From Spodoptera frugiperda (taxonomy: Eukaryota; Arthropoda; Insecta; Lepidoptera; Noctuidae), in NCBI RefSeq assembly GCF_023101765.2, contig NC_064242.1, forward strand, positions 8,792,327-8,856,326: a stretch of 64,000 nt of DNA, written 5' to 3'. Under the pieces are notes generated by a model. It had not been told where the DNA came from. It saw only the letters and a list, made by a program, of their open reading frames with translations, and ran no database searches. Both the position numbers and the translations under genes were made by a program. Positions 36,017 through 46,400 of this stretch are shown here, piece after piece. Each line of letters opens with the position of its first letter. Positions within the stretch are counted from its first letter, which is position 1.

Positions 36017-36335
36017 GTGCGGGTCTGCGGACGGCGAGCAAGGGTAGCTCGCCGCCCGACCAGAACCAGACCCGTGCGTGCGGCGCGTTGCGTTCCGCGC
36101 GCGCCTCAAAGAGCCATCAGACCACCACAGATGGGGCCCAGTAGGGCTGATGCTTAATCCGGAGCTGCGGACAACCTAGCGGGTTTACCGGGGCTCCGGC
36201 TCGACAAGCAGGAGTAGGAACGGGGTGGTTTTTAGTCAGTAAGAGTCTGACACTCCCTCTCGCTTTGCCCTGGCGAGAGAAGTCATTGGATGATTTTCCC
36301 CCTGAAAAAAAAAAAAAAAAAAGCTGTACTGATGA

Positions 36336-36800
36336 ACATACTGACAGACTATTATTTATTTCTTTATTTGTTGACATTTCAAAGGTACCTATTTATGGCT
36401 TAATTGACTAACATTCACAAACATAAAAATATGTAAAGAAAACACACATAAAATAATTCGGAAAAATATTCCCGGAAACTTTTACCAATTTACAAGCTCG
36501 TATAACGTGACCCTGAAATGTAGACCTGTATCAAAACATCATCAATCAAATCTGTTTGTCTGTATTACGTCGGATATTACTCCGTGAAGAGATTGTTTTT
36601 GTCAGCTAATACACAGTTTTATTTTCCTGTGACGTAATTTCGATGAAATAACGTTTCATTAATAAATTCTTTTTGGGGTGTTGACGTGGATTTGAAGTAG
36701 TGATGATGTTATTGATTCAAGTTGCCAGTTCTGGTTGCGATATCTTGTGTAATATAGCTTGTTTTAATATTATTATAACCCGTCTCTCTTTATTTTTGCT
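36336..36800. other. Gene-free stretch
   Basis: Nothing recognised; A+T-rich. Confidence 0.5.
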
Positions 36801-36915
36801 CCTTAGGCGAGTCGAGATGGAGTGTCAGACTCTTACTGACTAAAAACCACCCCGTTCCTACTTCTGCTTTTCGAGCCGGACCCGATAGGCAGTCCGCAAC
36901 TTCGGGTCTTATCAT
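36801..36915 (-). mobile_element. R1-type LINE 3' tail, internal fragment
   Basis: GGCGAGTCGAGATGGAGTGT, CAGACTCTTACTGACTAAAA, ACCACCCCGTTCCTACTTCT, TTTCGAGCCGGACCCGATAG and CAGTCCGCAACTTCGGGTC match the family. The outermost end (GGGGGAAAATCATCCAATG) and the poly-A are missing here. Confidence 0.65.
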
Positions 36916-37257
36916 ATCTAGCTTGAACAAGTAACCCTTCTAATCGACAGTTACATTTGTGACTATTAGACTAATAGAGTAGACAATTTAACTTGTTAAT
37001 CAAGTCCATAACTACATTAAAATTGATGAGCCCGTAATTAAAGAAATTATTATCTTCCCAAGAATGCTCACTTCTTCTTCTTCATATATAAGGTGTTCTA
37101 TAATAATCTTTTATTGTAATCTTTCAGCACAATACTACATCTTATAAAAACCATGGATTATACTTTTAGAACACGTTATATTCAATACTAGACTTAAGAC
37201 AAGACTGTATTGAATCAATGTTTGAATTAAAGAAAACGTAATTTTTTTATTTATTTA

Positions 37258-37385
37258 TTGTAACCCCCTATTACATGGGACTTATAACAGATATGGTGAA
37301 AAGTGTGTGTTTGTACAGTGACTCTACGTGCCATCAAGTGCACCTCTGCCTACCTACGCGGATAAAAGGGCGTGACAATTATTTT
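37258..37385 (-). repeat. Fragment of the GGGACTTATAACA SINE-like repeat
   Basis: TAACCCCCTATTACATGGGA, CTTATAACAGATATGG, GTGCACCTCTGCCTACCTAC and GCGGATAAAAGGGCGTGAC match the second half of the 6125-6345 copy in the same orientation. Confidence 0.55.
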
Positions 37386-37818
37386 CACCAAATAACATCT
37401 CTATACTACACTTAATTTATACGAAAATATATTTAGATCTTACACCTACATACAAACATACATATAACTTAACTTGAGGAAAATTAGTATTCACTCACAA
37501 CAATTTCTCAGTAACAACATCAAGTAATCTAAAAGCAAATATTTTGGTACACTTGTACAATAATCATCCATGTTTACATTATTACTAAGTTCATTATTAT
37601 GTGTATTTAGTTTGTATTATCTCGTGTTTAGTGTCGGCACTGTTTGTTTTTGTATAATAATGCCCAATTAATTTAATAGATAGACTAACTACATTGAACT
37701 TTGAATCTTTCCACTTGGTAATCAATGTCGGGAGATAATTTTGTTATGGTTCTAGAAATGTTACTTACTTGAGAAAGAGAGAAGTCTTCTTGACATTTAA
37801 ATTATCTAATGAAATCCC

Positions 37819-38078
37819 AAAAGTAAGTGTGGAAGAGCCATGCTTCGGCACGAATGGGCCGGCTCAACCGGAGTGATACCACGGCCTCACAGAAAATTAA
37901 CGTGAAACACCCTTCCCAATCTTCCCAATCGCCGATTCCCAACAACCCTTAAATTCCCAACCCCCAAAATTTCAGCAACGCACTTCTACCGCTTTTGGTG
38001 TTTCGGGTGCCTATGAGCGGCGGCGATTGCTTATCATAACGTGATCCGTCTGCTTGTTTACAGGCTTATAGAAAAGTA
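37819..38078 (+). mobile_element. Poly-A SINE (GCCATGCTTCGG family), 7-bp target duplication
   Basis: The insert 37826-38071 begins AGTGTGGAAGAGCCATGCTT and runs CGGCACGAATGGGCCGGCTC, AACCGGAGTGATACCACGGC, AACAACCCTTAAATTCCCAA, GGTGTTTCGGGTGCCTATGA and GCTTGTTTACAGGCTTATAG. AAAAGTA flanks it at 37819-37825 and 38072-38078. A part of the middle is missing (ACGTGAAACACCCTTCCC joins directly) compared with 7917-8216. Noncoding. Confidence 0.8.
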
Positions 38079-39654
38079 CAGTGATCTGGTCAACTGGAAT
38101 GCAATACTACGTACGCAATATTGTTGATATAAAATCTATGTCAACTTAAATTGAAATGTAATTCAATAAATTAAAACATGGATACACATGTTACACTTCA
38201 AGATGTCAAAACCCGTACTACTAGGCATAAATATTCACATTCATTCATGTCAAACGCATTCAAACTACCAGCAGCATTTTGTAAAGGGCCACGGTGAACT
38301 ATGGTGACAAACCTTTCGTAAGCATACATTGCAACCTGTTTGACTCCCGACTTCAGACTTAATTTGCATCATAAGCAAAGCAACAGTAAACATCTCCAGA
38401 CCCATACAGCATACACTACAGACAAATTTATAAACTCCGGTTGCTATAAAACATCACAACGAAACAAATTACCAATGATAAACGGCATTCGAATAAAATT
38501 CATTTAATATTACATAAGATTTTCCACTATTCTACAATGTAAGAAAAGAGTTGACTTCATATTAGACGCGTAAATATCGACTCGGTATGCGGCGCTCATA
38601 TTTATATGGATGGTAAATTACTGTCGGGTGTAATGTAATAATATGAATTTACATAAATTTTCTATAACATTTACATTAGGAATAAATGAATTGCTGGTTG
38701 AATGGTGCTTTGGTCGGAGAGGCACTGGGTTCGCGCCTGCTGAGATGAGTCCCATACCATAAATGTGTAAACTTAATAAGTAAAACGACTAGTTTTATTT
38801 ATTCTACTGACCATATATTTCCTGGAGTAGTAAAGTAGGGAGTGGTAATCAAAATGTTTTCTCTTAGTAGCTGTTAATTATGTTTTAACTTTATGACTGG
38901 TTTAAATTAATCGCATGTTACGACTGTGGTTTAAGATACACAGGATTGTGGAAGTGTTTATGCTACAAATAACTTATGAGTGAGATTTCTATTAAATGTT
39001 AGCTTCATGTTAATGGAATTGCCTCACAGGGTGCAGTAAACATTGATTTTTTTAAATGGTAACATTGTGTTATTCAGGGTAATAATGTTACTGTGCTTGC
39101 ATATCCTCAGTAGCCACATGGCGTTTGAAGTTGATGGTCCTACACTTTATAACGAATTATTTAGAAATGCCGACATCATCAAGAATTTGTTTTTATAATA
39201 ATTTGACATGTTTAAGTTCTCTTTTGTAACTCGTAATTGCAAAATTAATTTATTTCATTTTGTTTCATTTCAAAATCAATGAACCTCTACATAAGGTTTT
39301 GTAAAAAAGTAACTCTTTCAAAACGAAAATACATTTCTTAAATCGAGAACCTAGCCACTGTCTCACGTCTCTCCTTGAGAATAATTTAACTTCACGACAT
39401 TGCTGCTTATTATCTAAAATCAAGTCTCACTGGCTCACCTACAGAAAAGTTAAATATTATAAAATTTAAATATCATAATAGCCATTTCACGACTCAAGAG
39501 CTACTATTGTACAATAGTCAGAAATGTGATTCGCATCGCAGTGCATAATTCTGAATGTGAATTTATTTTACCAACTTTATATTTTCGTGATGGTTTGTCA
39601 TGCTTTTTACTGATGCCCAAAGACTGGAATTAAGGTATATTAAAAAAAAATAGA
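38079..39654. other. Gene-free stretch with a tRNA-like relic
   Basis: At 38690-38750, GCTGGTTGAATGGTGCTTTG followed by GGGTTCGCGCC resembles degenerate A and B boxes and may be an old tRNA-derived SINE head. The rest shows no frame above 60 codons and no recognised repeat. Confidence 0.4.
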
Positions 39655-39740
39655 GGATAGCCAACCCGCATTGAGCAAGCGTGATGGTTAATGCTTAAAC
39701 CTACTTCGTGGGAGAACAGGCTTTTGGTAAACCTAGCCTT
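39655..39740 (+). repeat. Fragment of a lepidopteran LINE tail
   Basis: GGATAGCCAACCCGCATTGA, GCAAGCGTGATGGTTAATGC and AACCTACTTCGTGGGAGAAC resemble, with many changes, a LINE 3' end that is common in Lepidoptera (CCAACCCGCATTGGAGCAGC...GTGG). The family assignment is from recalled motif order only. Confidence 0.4.
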
Positions 39741-39989
39741 GAAGTTATACTTATACAGAATATATCATATAGCACTTTTCACGCTATGAGCCCCATCCCA
39801 AGATATAGAAATTTAATGTACAGCCTACACACTGAATTTATATTTGTCTATCATTCTCTATAGTTTAGAATTGAAGTAATTCTAGCATTCTAATAGACCA
39901 TTCCCACTTATGATAGAAGCTTGTAATAACAAGCTTTATACCAATAAATCTTCTATATTCTTAAAATAACTTTCGTGGGACATACAAAA
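39741..39989. other. Short gene-free spacer
   Basis: No feature recognised. Confidence 0.4.
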
Positions 39990-40118
39990 TTAACTAAAAA
40001 TTACGTAAATTAATGGAGAAAAGCTCTACTAGTTTCAAATCACAGAGGGACTCTTCATCATGAGCAGCGTGCGGACACGCGGCGGCGTTTACGTAAGTAA
40101 ACCGTGATTTTTAGTTAA
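39990..40118. mobile_element. MITE with GC-rich core, copy 2
   Basis: TTAACTAAAAATTACGTAAA at the left and TTTACGTAAGTAAACCGTGA then TTTTTAGTTAA at the right form the TIRs. The left one has lost the CACGGTTTACT part. The block TTAATGGAGAAAAGCTCTAC...GGGACTCTTCATCATGAGCA matches copy 1 at 22232-22408, but the GC-rich core (GCGTGCGGACACGCGGCGGC) is different and shorter. Confidence 0.7.
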
Positions 40119-40587
40119 TCTGATTTTTTCTCTCAAATCTACACAAAACATATGGATAAAACACAAATACTTCCTACTTGAAGCTCGAGTTTTAATTTCC
40201 GGATCAACGTAACTAATTAACTTTATGAATGCTGTAAAACATTGTACCTCGTTGATTAAAAGCTATTTTAACAAGGCACGGTAACGAGTGCGAGTGTAAC
40301 TGGGCTGTAAAACCTAGGATTTCAATAGTGATTCAAGTAAGTAGCTTATGATTTATGGTTAAGCATTAAAATTAAACACTCATTTTCTTCCTGACTACAT
40401 TCAAGTACATTCTTCGTTCAACTGTATTATTCCATCTTAGTGAATATTTTACGTGTAGCTAATGTGTAATTGAATGTCAATGATATTCGTATTACTCGTA
40501 TAAGTAGGTTTGAAAATTGTTCTATCGTAAAACTTTACAAAACTAAGATTCAAAAACTGACGACTGCATACAAGCGATGTAATGTTT
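40119..40587. other. Gene-free stretch
   Basis: No repeat or frame recognised. Confidence 0.45.
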
Positions 40588-40735
40588 TGAGAGAGGAGAA
40601 TCATTAATCGTTATGACTTCTCCCATTTTGGATGAACTGAATGAATGAATGGCAACAGGAAAAGTCAGACTTATTAACTGAAAACCACCCAGTTCTTACT
40701 TCTGCATTTCGAGCCGAAGCCATGGCAACCGACAA
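40588..40735 (-). mobile_element. R1-type LINE 3' tail, highly degenerate
   Basis: AGAGGAGAATCATTAATCGT, TATGACTTCTCCCATTTTGG, CTTATTAACTGAAAACCACC, CAGTTCTTACTTCTGCATTT and CGAGCCGAAGCCATGGCAAC follow the order of the family 3' UTR with many substitutions. An ATGA repeat (about 40639-40653) has expanded inside it. Confidence 0.55.
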
Positions 40736-41185
40736 TATGCTTCTTTCGTAAATCTGCTTTCTTCTAACCTTTCTCCATGTCCAAATAATCGTATCCGAAA
40801 TAAATACTCAAAAAATTGATAGAATAAAAGCAAGATGCATCCATTTTATAGTTTCAAATACTGCCAAACGTATGCTATTACTCTTAATTGTGGTACATTC
40901 CTATGTAATTGTAATCGAAACGAATCGATACATGTAATTGATAACGGTTTGAAGAAACTATAACAAAAATTGTAACAGTATTTTTGTGTACGTCTAAAAT
41001 AAATCCTCATCTATCATCTTAAAATATTTATAAAAAAAGAACAATAAATTCTTATCAAAGTAAAATGAGGCAAGATGGATTACTCAACGATACTTAATGA
41101 AAATGTTGATAAACTATACCTACGATAGGTATTTATTTTTTCAAAATCAAGCAAGCCAATAATCATCGAAACAACAAACACTTGA
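40736..41185. other. Gene-free stretch
   Basis: Nothing recognised. Confidence 0.45.
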
Positions 41186-41398
41186 TCCTCAAAGGGGTAG
41201 GCAGGGATACAGATTATGGCACGTAATACACGTAGTACACTTTAACTATTTGTGTTATAAGTCCCATGTAATAAGAAGTGAGCTTATTGCAATATACTGG
41301 GTACGATTCCACGCTCCATGCTACTGACAATTTTTTGAATAATCGAAAACAGTTCAATTATACTTTGTCCGACCAATCGAACTCGAGCCACAACCACT
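41186..41398 (+). repeat. Lepidopteran SINE-like repeat
   Basis: ATCCTCAAAGGGGTAGGCAG, GATTATGGCACGTAATACAC, TGTGTTATAAGTCCCATGTA, GTGAGCTTATTGCAATATAC, TGGGTACGATTCCACGCTCC and ATACTTTGTCCGACCAATC are the family blocks in order, in the same direction as 34150-34372 and opposite to 6125-6345. Confidence 0.65.
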
Positions 41399-42367
41399 CG
41401 ACAACAAGGCAGCATTAGTTTAAAACAGACTTAAACAAAACGATTATAAAACAATCAGTAACAGGATACAACTATAAAGCCCCATAGCTATCCTGTCATA
41501 AAATGTCAATCGGAATACTCTAATATCGGGGCAAACATCAGTTGCGTAAACGCAGTACGGTTAGATGTTCAGACGCATTAAAATTAATGTTAAATGAGCG
41601 GAAATATGACGTTCAGTCGACGAATGAAGCCGTCATTGACATTACTCGTAACTATCATCGACACGTACCGACTGCACATTGTAAGTTATTGGGTCGAGTT
41701 TCCAATATCTTACGGTACGATACGATAAAAGTTGGTGGCTTATAACCATGTTAAAGCATTAACTGCCAAAAGAAAACTGTTGAAGGCAAATCCTCCGCTA
41801 AGCGCCGATCACCGGTGGCTGAGGTGGCGGTTAACGTGTAAAGTTGTTTATTTTGATTAATGTGAATCAATGTGTATTTTGAAAAAATTACTTGCCAATA
41901 AAGAAGAGAATTGAAATAAATTTTAACTCAATGTTGGAGATGACGGTGGTGCTTTGTGTGTGTATGTACTTCAACATTATTATTTATTCTTTAGAATAGA
42001 AAAATGTCAAGAAACAATCTGTTAAGCAAAATATAAAACACGTATCGTATAACAAACATCAATGGAAACGCACAATCGTAAACCAGTACGCGACAAGCTC
42101 CACCGGCAACAGCTCCGATACTAACATAAAATACTTATACGTGTGTAATTCACCGATTAATTAAAAGTTATACAGGCGTGACCGGTGTAATTGCTAAGAG
42201 ACTTGTATTACGTTTAGTGCATTCACTTTTATTGGCCCGCCGTAATGCCTAGCTAAGAAAGTGGGTGAATTGCCTGCCTCTTACGATCGTTAAGTTTCAT
42301 TATTTCAAAACTGCAATTCCGAAACTAATTTAAGGATTGCGAATCTTTAAGACTTATTAAAAATAGA
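41399..42367. other. Gene-free stretch with a weak promoter/first-exon candidate
   Basis: At 41538 ATCAGTTGCGT matches the arthropod initiator (TCAGTT). The following 140 bases are CpG-richer and open in one frame, and ATTGTAAGTTA at about 41677 is a good splice donor. No TATA box is placed correctly. This combination could be chance. The remainder shows nothing. Confidence 0.3.
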
Positions 42368-42510
42368 CTGCACGGTTGGCGCTGTAGCGTGTTCGATTCC
42401 CGCACGGAGCAACTCTTTGCGCTATCCACAAATTGTTGTTTTAAGTCTGGGTGTGATGTTCATATAAACTGTTCGGGTCTGTATGTTTGTAAACGTACCT
42501 TCAATACAGG
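42368..42510 (+). mobile_element. tRNA-derived SINE, head-deleted copy
   Basis: CTGCACGGTTGGCGCTGTAG jumps to CGTGTTCGATTCCCGCACGG, so the A-box region is deleted while the B box GTTCGATTCCC remains. It continues AGCAACTCTTTGCGCTATCC, ACAAATTGTTGTTTTAAGTC, TGGGTGTGATGTTCATATAA and TATGTTTGTAAACGTACC, as at 26500-26665. Confidence 0.75.
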
Positions 42511-42931
42511 AGAAAATTCTAGAGTCTAGAGTGACACGTTTTTTTATAAAAAAGTTTATATCGAAGTTACTAATTGTATATACATATTTTTTATCTCGAT
42601 GCCCTGAATGAAGAATACGTATGATGAATTTTTCACTACTCTGCATTTCGGTAATGGTCTAATTACCAAGATACATATCGATATCACCAAATTAACTGTG
42701 TTCGCATTACTGGTGCGTTAACTGACACGGTCTGAATGGTCAATTTGGCGTAATGTTCAGAAATTATCACAGTGTTCAACATAGCAAGTGCATCGCACTT
42801 ATGAATCCTAAATTAATTTTGGCAGTTTCCATGAATGTAGGTGGGTAATCTGTATCGCAAATTTTCCAGAAGATAAGGTTGTTTAACGGTGTTTGCGATA
42901 TTGCAGTGTGTATATGCAACTTCCACATAGT
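42511..42931. other. Gene-free stretch
   Basis: Contains parts of two short minus-strand frames with no recognised domain; nothing else. Confidence 0.4.
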
Positions 42932-43417
42932 AACATGATGTATAATAATTATATAATTGTTAACTCTTTGACTTCTGTACGCTCTGTTGAAGTCAGCCCA
43001 CCCGACAAGGGTTGAGGCGTCATGCGCACATAAATGTCCTACAGTCGGTGGCGCTGTGTGTTGGGTTGTTCCGTTCCCAACAAAATGGTTGACCATACCA
43101 ATTGCTGACACACACGTCATACTCGTGAACGAGTGCCTTCTGCTGGGGCAGGTCGGCTCTCCCAGCGCGCCGGTGGACTGACTTAGCAGAGCCGCCTGTA
43201 AATTTAATTTAGTAGATAAAAAAAAAGAACCAAATATGTTAATTGTAAGTATTTTTGTAGTTATAATTTAATAGTTGTGGTTAATTGTAGTGTGTAACGT
43301 AGATACCATATTGATAAGATTTATTGTAAAAAAAAACAAATTGTATGACAAGGGCACGGACCAAGAGTCCGTGGAGAACAACTGTAAATAAACTTATAAA
43401 AAAAAAACATGATGTAT
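42932..43417 (+). mobile_element. Polyadenylated retroposon with 12-bp target duplication
   Basis: AACATGATGTAT flanks the insert at 42932-42943 and 43406-43417. The insert (462 bp) ends with an AATAAA signal at 43386-43391 followed by an A run about 8 bases later, and carries two earlier A runs. Near the 3' end ACGGACCAAGAGTCCGT can form a 6-bp hairpin. A 64-codon frame (42987-43181) is G+C-rich compared with its flanks but I do not recognise it. It is either the 5'-truncated end of a LINE of another family or a retroposed host transcript. Confidence 0.72.
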
Positions 43418-46400
43418 GAATAAACAAATAATGAGTTAGGCTTTATTAACACCAATAGATTGAAAACACCATAGGTGTGGAGGTTCCAGTCCAACGAACG
43501 TCGCTAAAAAATATCAAAAGAATAAGAAGTTAATTGCCATTGTACCTACGAATTGGTATAATATTTACACATTTCCATTCTGAAGACAGTCTTGTTATTA
43601 GTGGCATGTGACTCGCGTAAAGACAAAATGATTCAGATTTTCAGTTTGCTCAGAAAATTATCCCTAAGTCGGCACAACATCATAAAAGCTACAGAAATGT
43701 ACTGAAGTTCTAATTTTGGATGTTATACTATTACGACCGTACGAGGATCAGAAATAGAATGCTCATAACACTTAGCTCGGAAGGATTAAGTGAAAAGCTT
43801 GAGCACGAAATTGTTAACGAACCAACAACTTACCTACAACTAAGAAAATAGGAATATTTGTAAAACATGAATTAAACAAAGCCATCATTTGATGGTTAAC
43901 ATGATAAAATGTTAAACAAATAAGCGACACCGAAAGAAGCACGCTTCACAAAAATAATTAGACGTCAAAGTAGTAATATGTTACGATTCGATACGATTTA
44001 TTTATGAAACAGACCAGACAGACACACATAAATATAAAAATCATAATATAACGTAACGTCCATTACACAACTATATGTGAGTGCTTTTGCTTACCCACAG
44101 CACTCACCTCTCCCCAGTTAAGTTATTACTCCCATTTTATCTGCAGGGAGATGTCCCTTTTATCAAGGATTAGACTCAAGATTTCATATTCAAACATAGT
44201 ATAACTGGTCAATCTAAATCATCAGGCCCTCATAAGACTTTATCCGACTAATAAAACAGATGGGTAGTCTTAAATTTCTGATTTGGGGTCTACACGAAAT
44301 GAAGAAAATGAAGATGTTAGCGTAGGCGCTCTGTATGAGTTTACTTGATCCAAGCAAACACTACAAGTGCACCACACAGGAACACAGAAACGAGACAATT
44401 TGAGTATCACACGAATGAGTCACGTCCGGCTAATTGTTAATAAACAGTAGCGAAGGCAAGCAGTCGAGGTGGTCTTTGTACAACAAGTTAACACCTACTC
44501 CCGCTGAATGAGCTTGATAAATGTTTTTATTGCCGTGCACCACAAGTGCAACAATTCAACCAGAGAAAATTACTTTGTGCATAACCAAGCTCAAACAATG
44601 GGTTAATAACGTTACGCCTGTGTGACGAATTCAGGAGCCCAGTAGTTGTGCCATACAATATCTACAAAATGGCACCCGCCGAGTGAAACAAGGCCGGAAT
44701 GCGTAGTTTCGGAGAATTTGCATTTGCAATGGTTTTGGTGACGTTTCTATACTGTTTTTCATTCATGGAGCATTCCCTATAACTGAGAATCGTTTTGGGA
44801 ATTCGTTTTACAGTAGCAACAAAATAAATATTGTTTTAATGCTTATTATAATTATTTCAGTAACTCATTAGCAATAGGTGTGTTTCTATCAAGCTAAATA
44901 AACTTTACTAATCAAAATAAGTTTTAAATATTATTTCAAAAACTCATTGCCTAAAACATAATGTTATGTTAATTAATTAATTTTCTATCAACATTCACAG
45001 AACCGAAAAAATATTTCAAATTAGCTTCAATCCTAATTAATGTAAAAGCAAAAAACATAGCCAGACTTCAATATTATTATTCACATCATAAATAAATCAA
45101 AACCAGATGAATTTTTGAAAGGATAAAAACATATTTTATGTTTGAAAATAAAATGAGTTGAGGCCTTTTTAGTTTCAAGCTCTAAGCAGCTACCTACGCA
45201 TAACAATGCAACTGCGTGAGCCGCTGACTTCAACACAAATATGTCCACGATTCGCGACGCTACCCCATAAATTAAAGAGATAAATGGTTCACCAACAATG
45301 GCTAAATAAACCGTCCGCTTCTTATAACACTCGAAAATAAGCTTTGTTTGGTAGCACCGTAAAAAGTTGAAATGTCCATACGCTTGGACTTACAATGGAT
45401 CAGAATATTTAAGGGGAGTTTAATACACGCGTGGGCACGTCGATTGCTGCAAAAAATCGAGTGCACCATTCGATTCCCTATTTTATGGACACTTTTGGTC
45501 TATTAAATATCTTATACGTGACATAATGACATTGTATTCTGGTTTTCTATATTGCAAGTTATTGGAATAAAGTTTTACAAGTCTTTATTTGGGTTTAACG
45601 TCTCTTTTATGCTAGATTTTATTCCCACATGTTGCTCTTAACAATGGTTGTTTATTAGAAGTTATTTGATTATTTTGTTTATCTATTCACATTGTACTTA
45701 ATGACTGTATTTTAATGGTGATACTATAAGTTTATTTAACGACAATTTCATGGTCCTCAAGGCAATAACAAAATAGTAGTTAATTAAATGATATGCATAG
45801 GAATTCCAATGTGCCTTCAACAGCGCAAAGATTTAGTTGATAAGTTGTATGTCATGTTTAAGGTGTTTGCTCAGTAGCTACTATTATGTTTGTAGTGTGT
45901 GTTAAAGATTCATTCAACATCATCATCAGCATACAAAATACTCAAACTACTAAAGTCTATATCTTTAGAGGACGTTTGCTATAAGCCTGATATTCTTTTC
46001 ATTGATTTGAGGATCATTGATAAGGCACCGATGGATAAGGATGCTGCTGTCAACTTTACTGTAACTGGTCGCAGTTATAAGACATATTTAGAATTAAAAT
46101 TATTTGATTAAAAACAAGATAAGATAATATAATCAAATCGCCTAAGTTACTAGGAACCCATAACTTCAAGTAGGTCATTCAATTAACCTCAATACAATCA
46201 TATTCAATGATTCCACCAAACATCGGCTCTCATAGATCACAAAGCCGACTTCTCATAAAAACAGTTATGTATAAAACAAGTGTTTACTTTTTCGGTGTGA
46301 GTGCTTTGAAGTGGCTTCCATTTCTGTTCATAGCAACCCTTCTTTAACATGTGTGGAGATAAAGATGAAATGTAACGACTCTGGCTTTCCCCTTTAGAAA

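Larger units (their letters stand above)
35525..36335 (+). mobile_element. R1-clade LINE, longest copy: ORF2 end, 3' UTR and poly-A
   Basis: The insert runs from about 35538 to the end of an A18 tail at 36322. It holds the end of ORF2 (stop 36014-36016), then a G+C-rich 3' UTR with CCGGGGCTCCGGCTCGACAA and GAGTAGGAACGGGGTGGTTT. An imperfect duplication flanks it: GCTTTACTGATGA at 35525-35537 and GCTGTACTGATGA at 36323-36335 (12 of 13). At its 5' edge 19 bases are repeated in tandem (see separate entry). It is nearly identical to the minus-strand copy at 23209-23763. Assignment to the R1 clade rests on the ORF2 C-terminal motif. Confidence 0.9.

Noticed and set aside
35290..36377. Minus-strand ORFs across the LINE copy
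   Set aside because: They are antisense to the ORF2 fragment and its G+C-rich 3' UTR.
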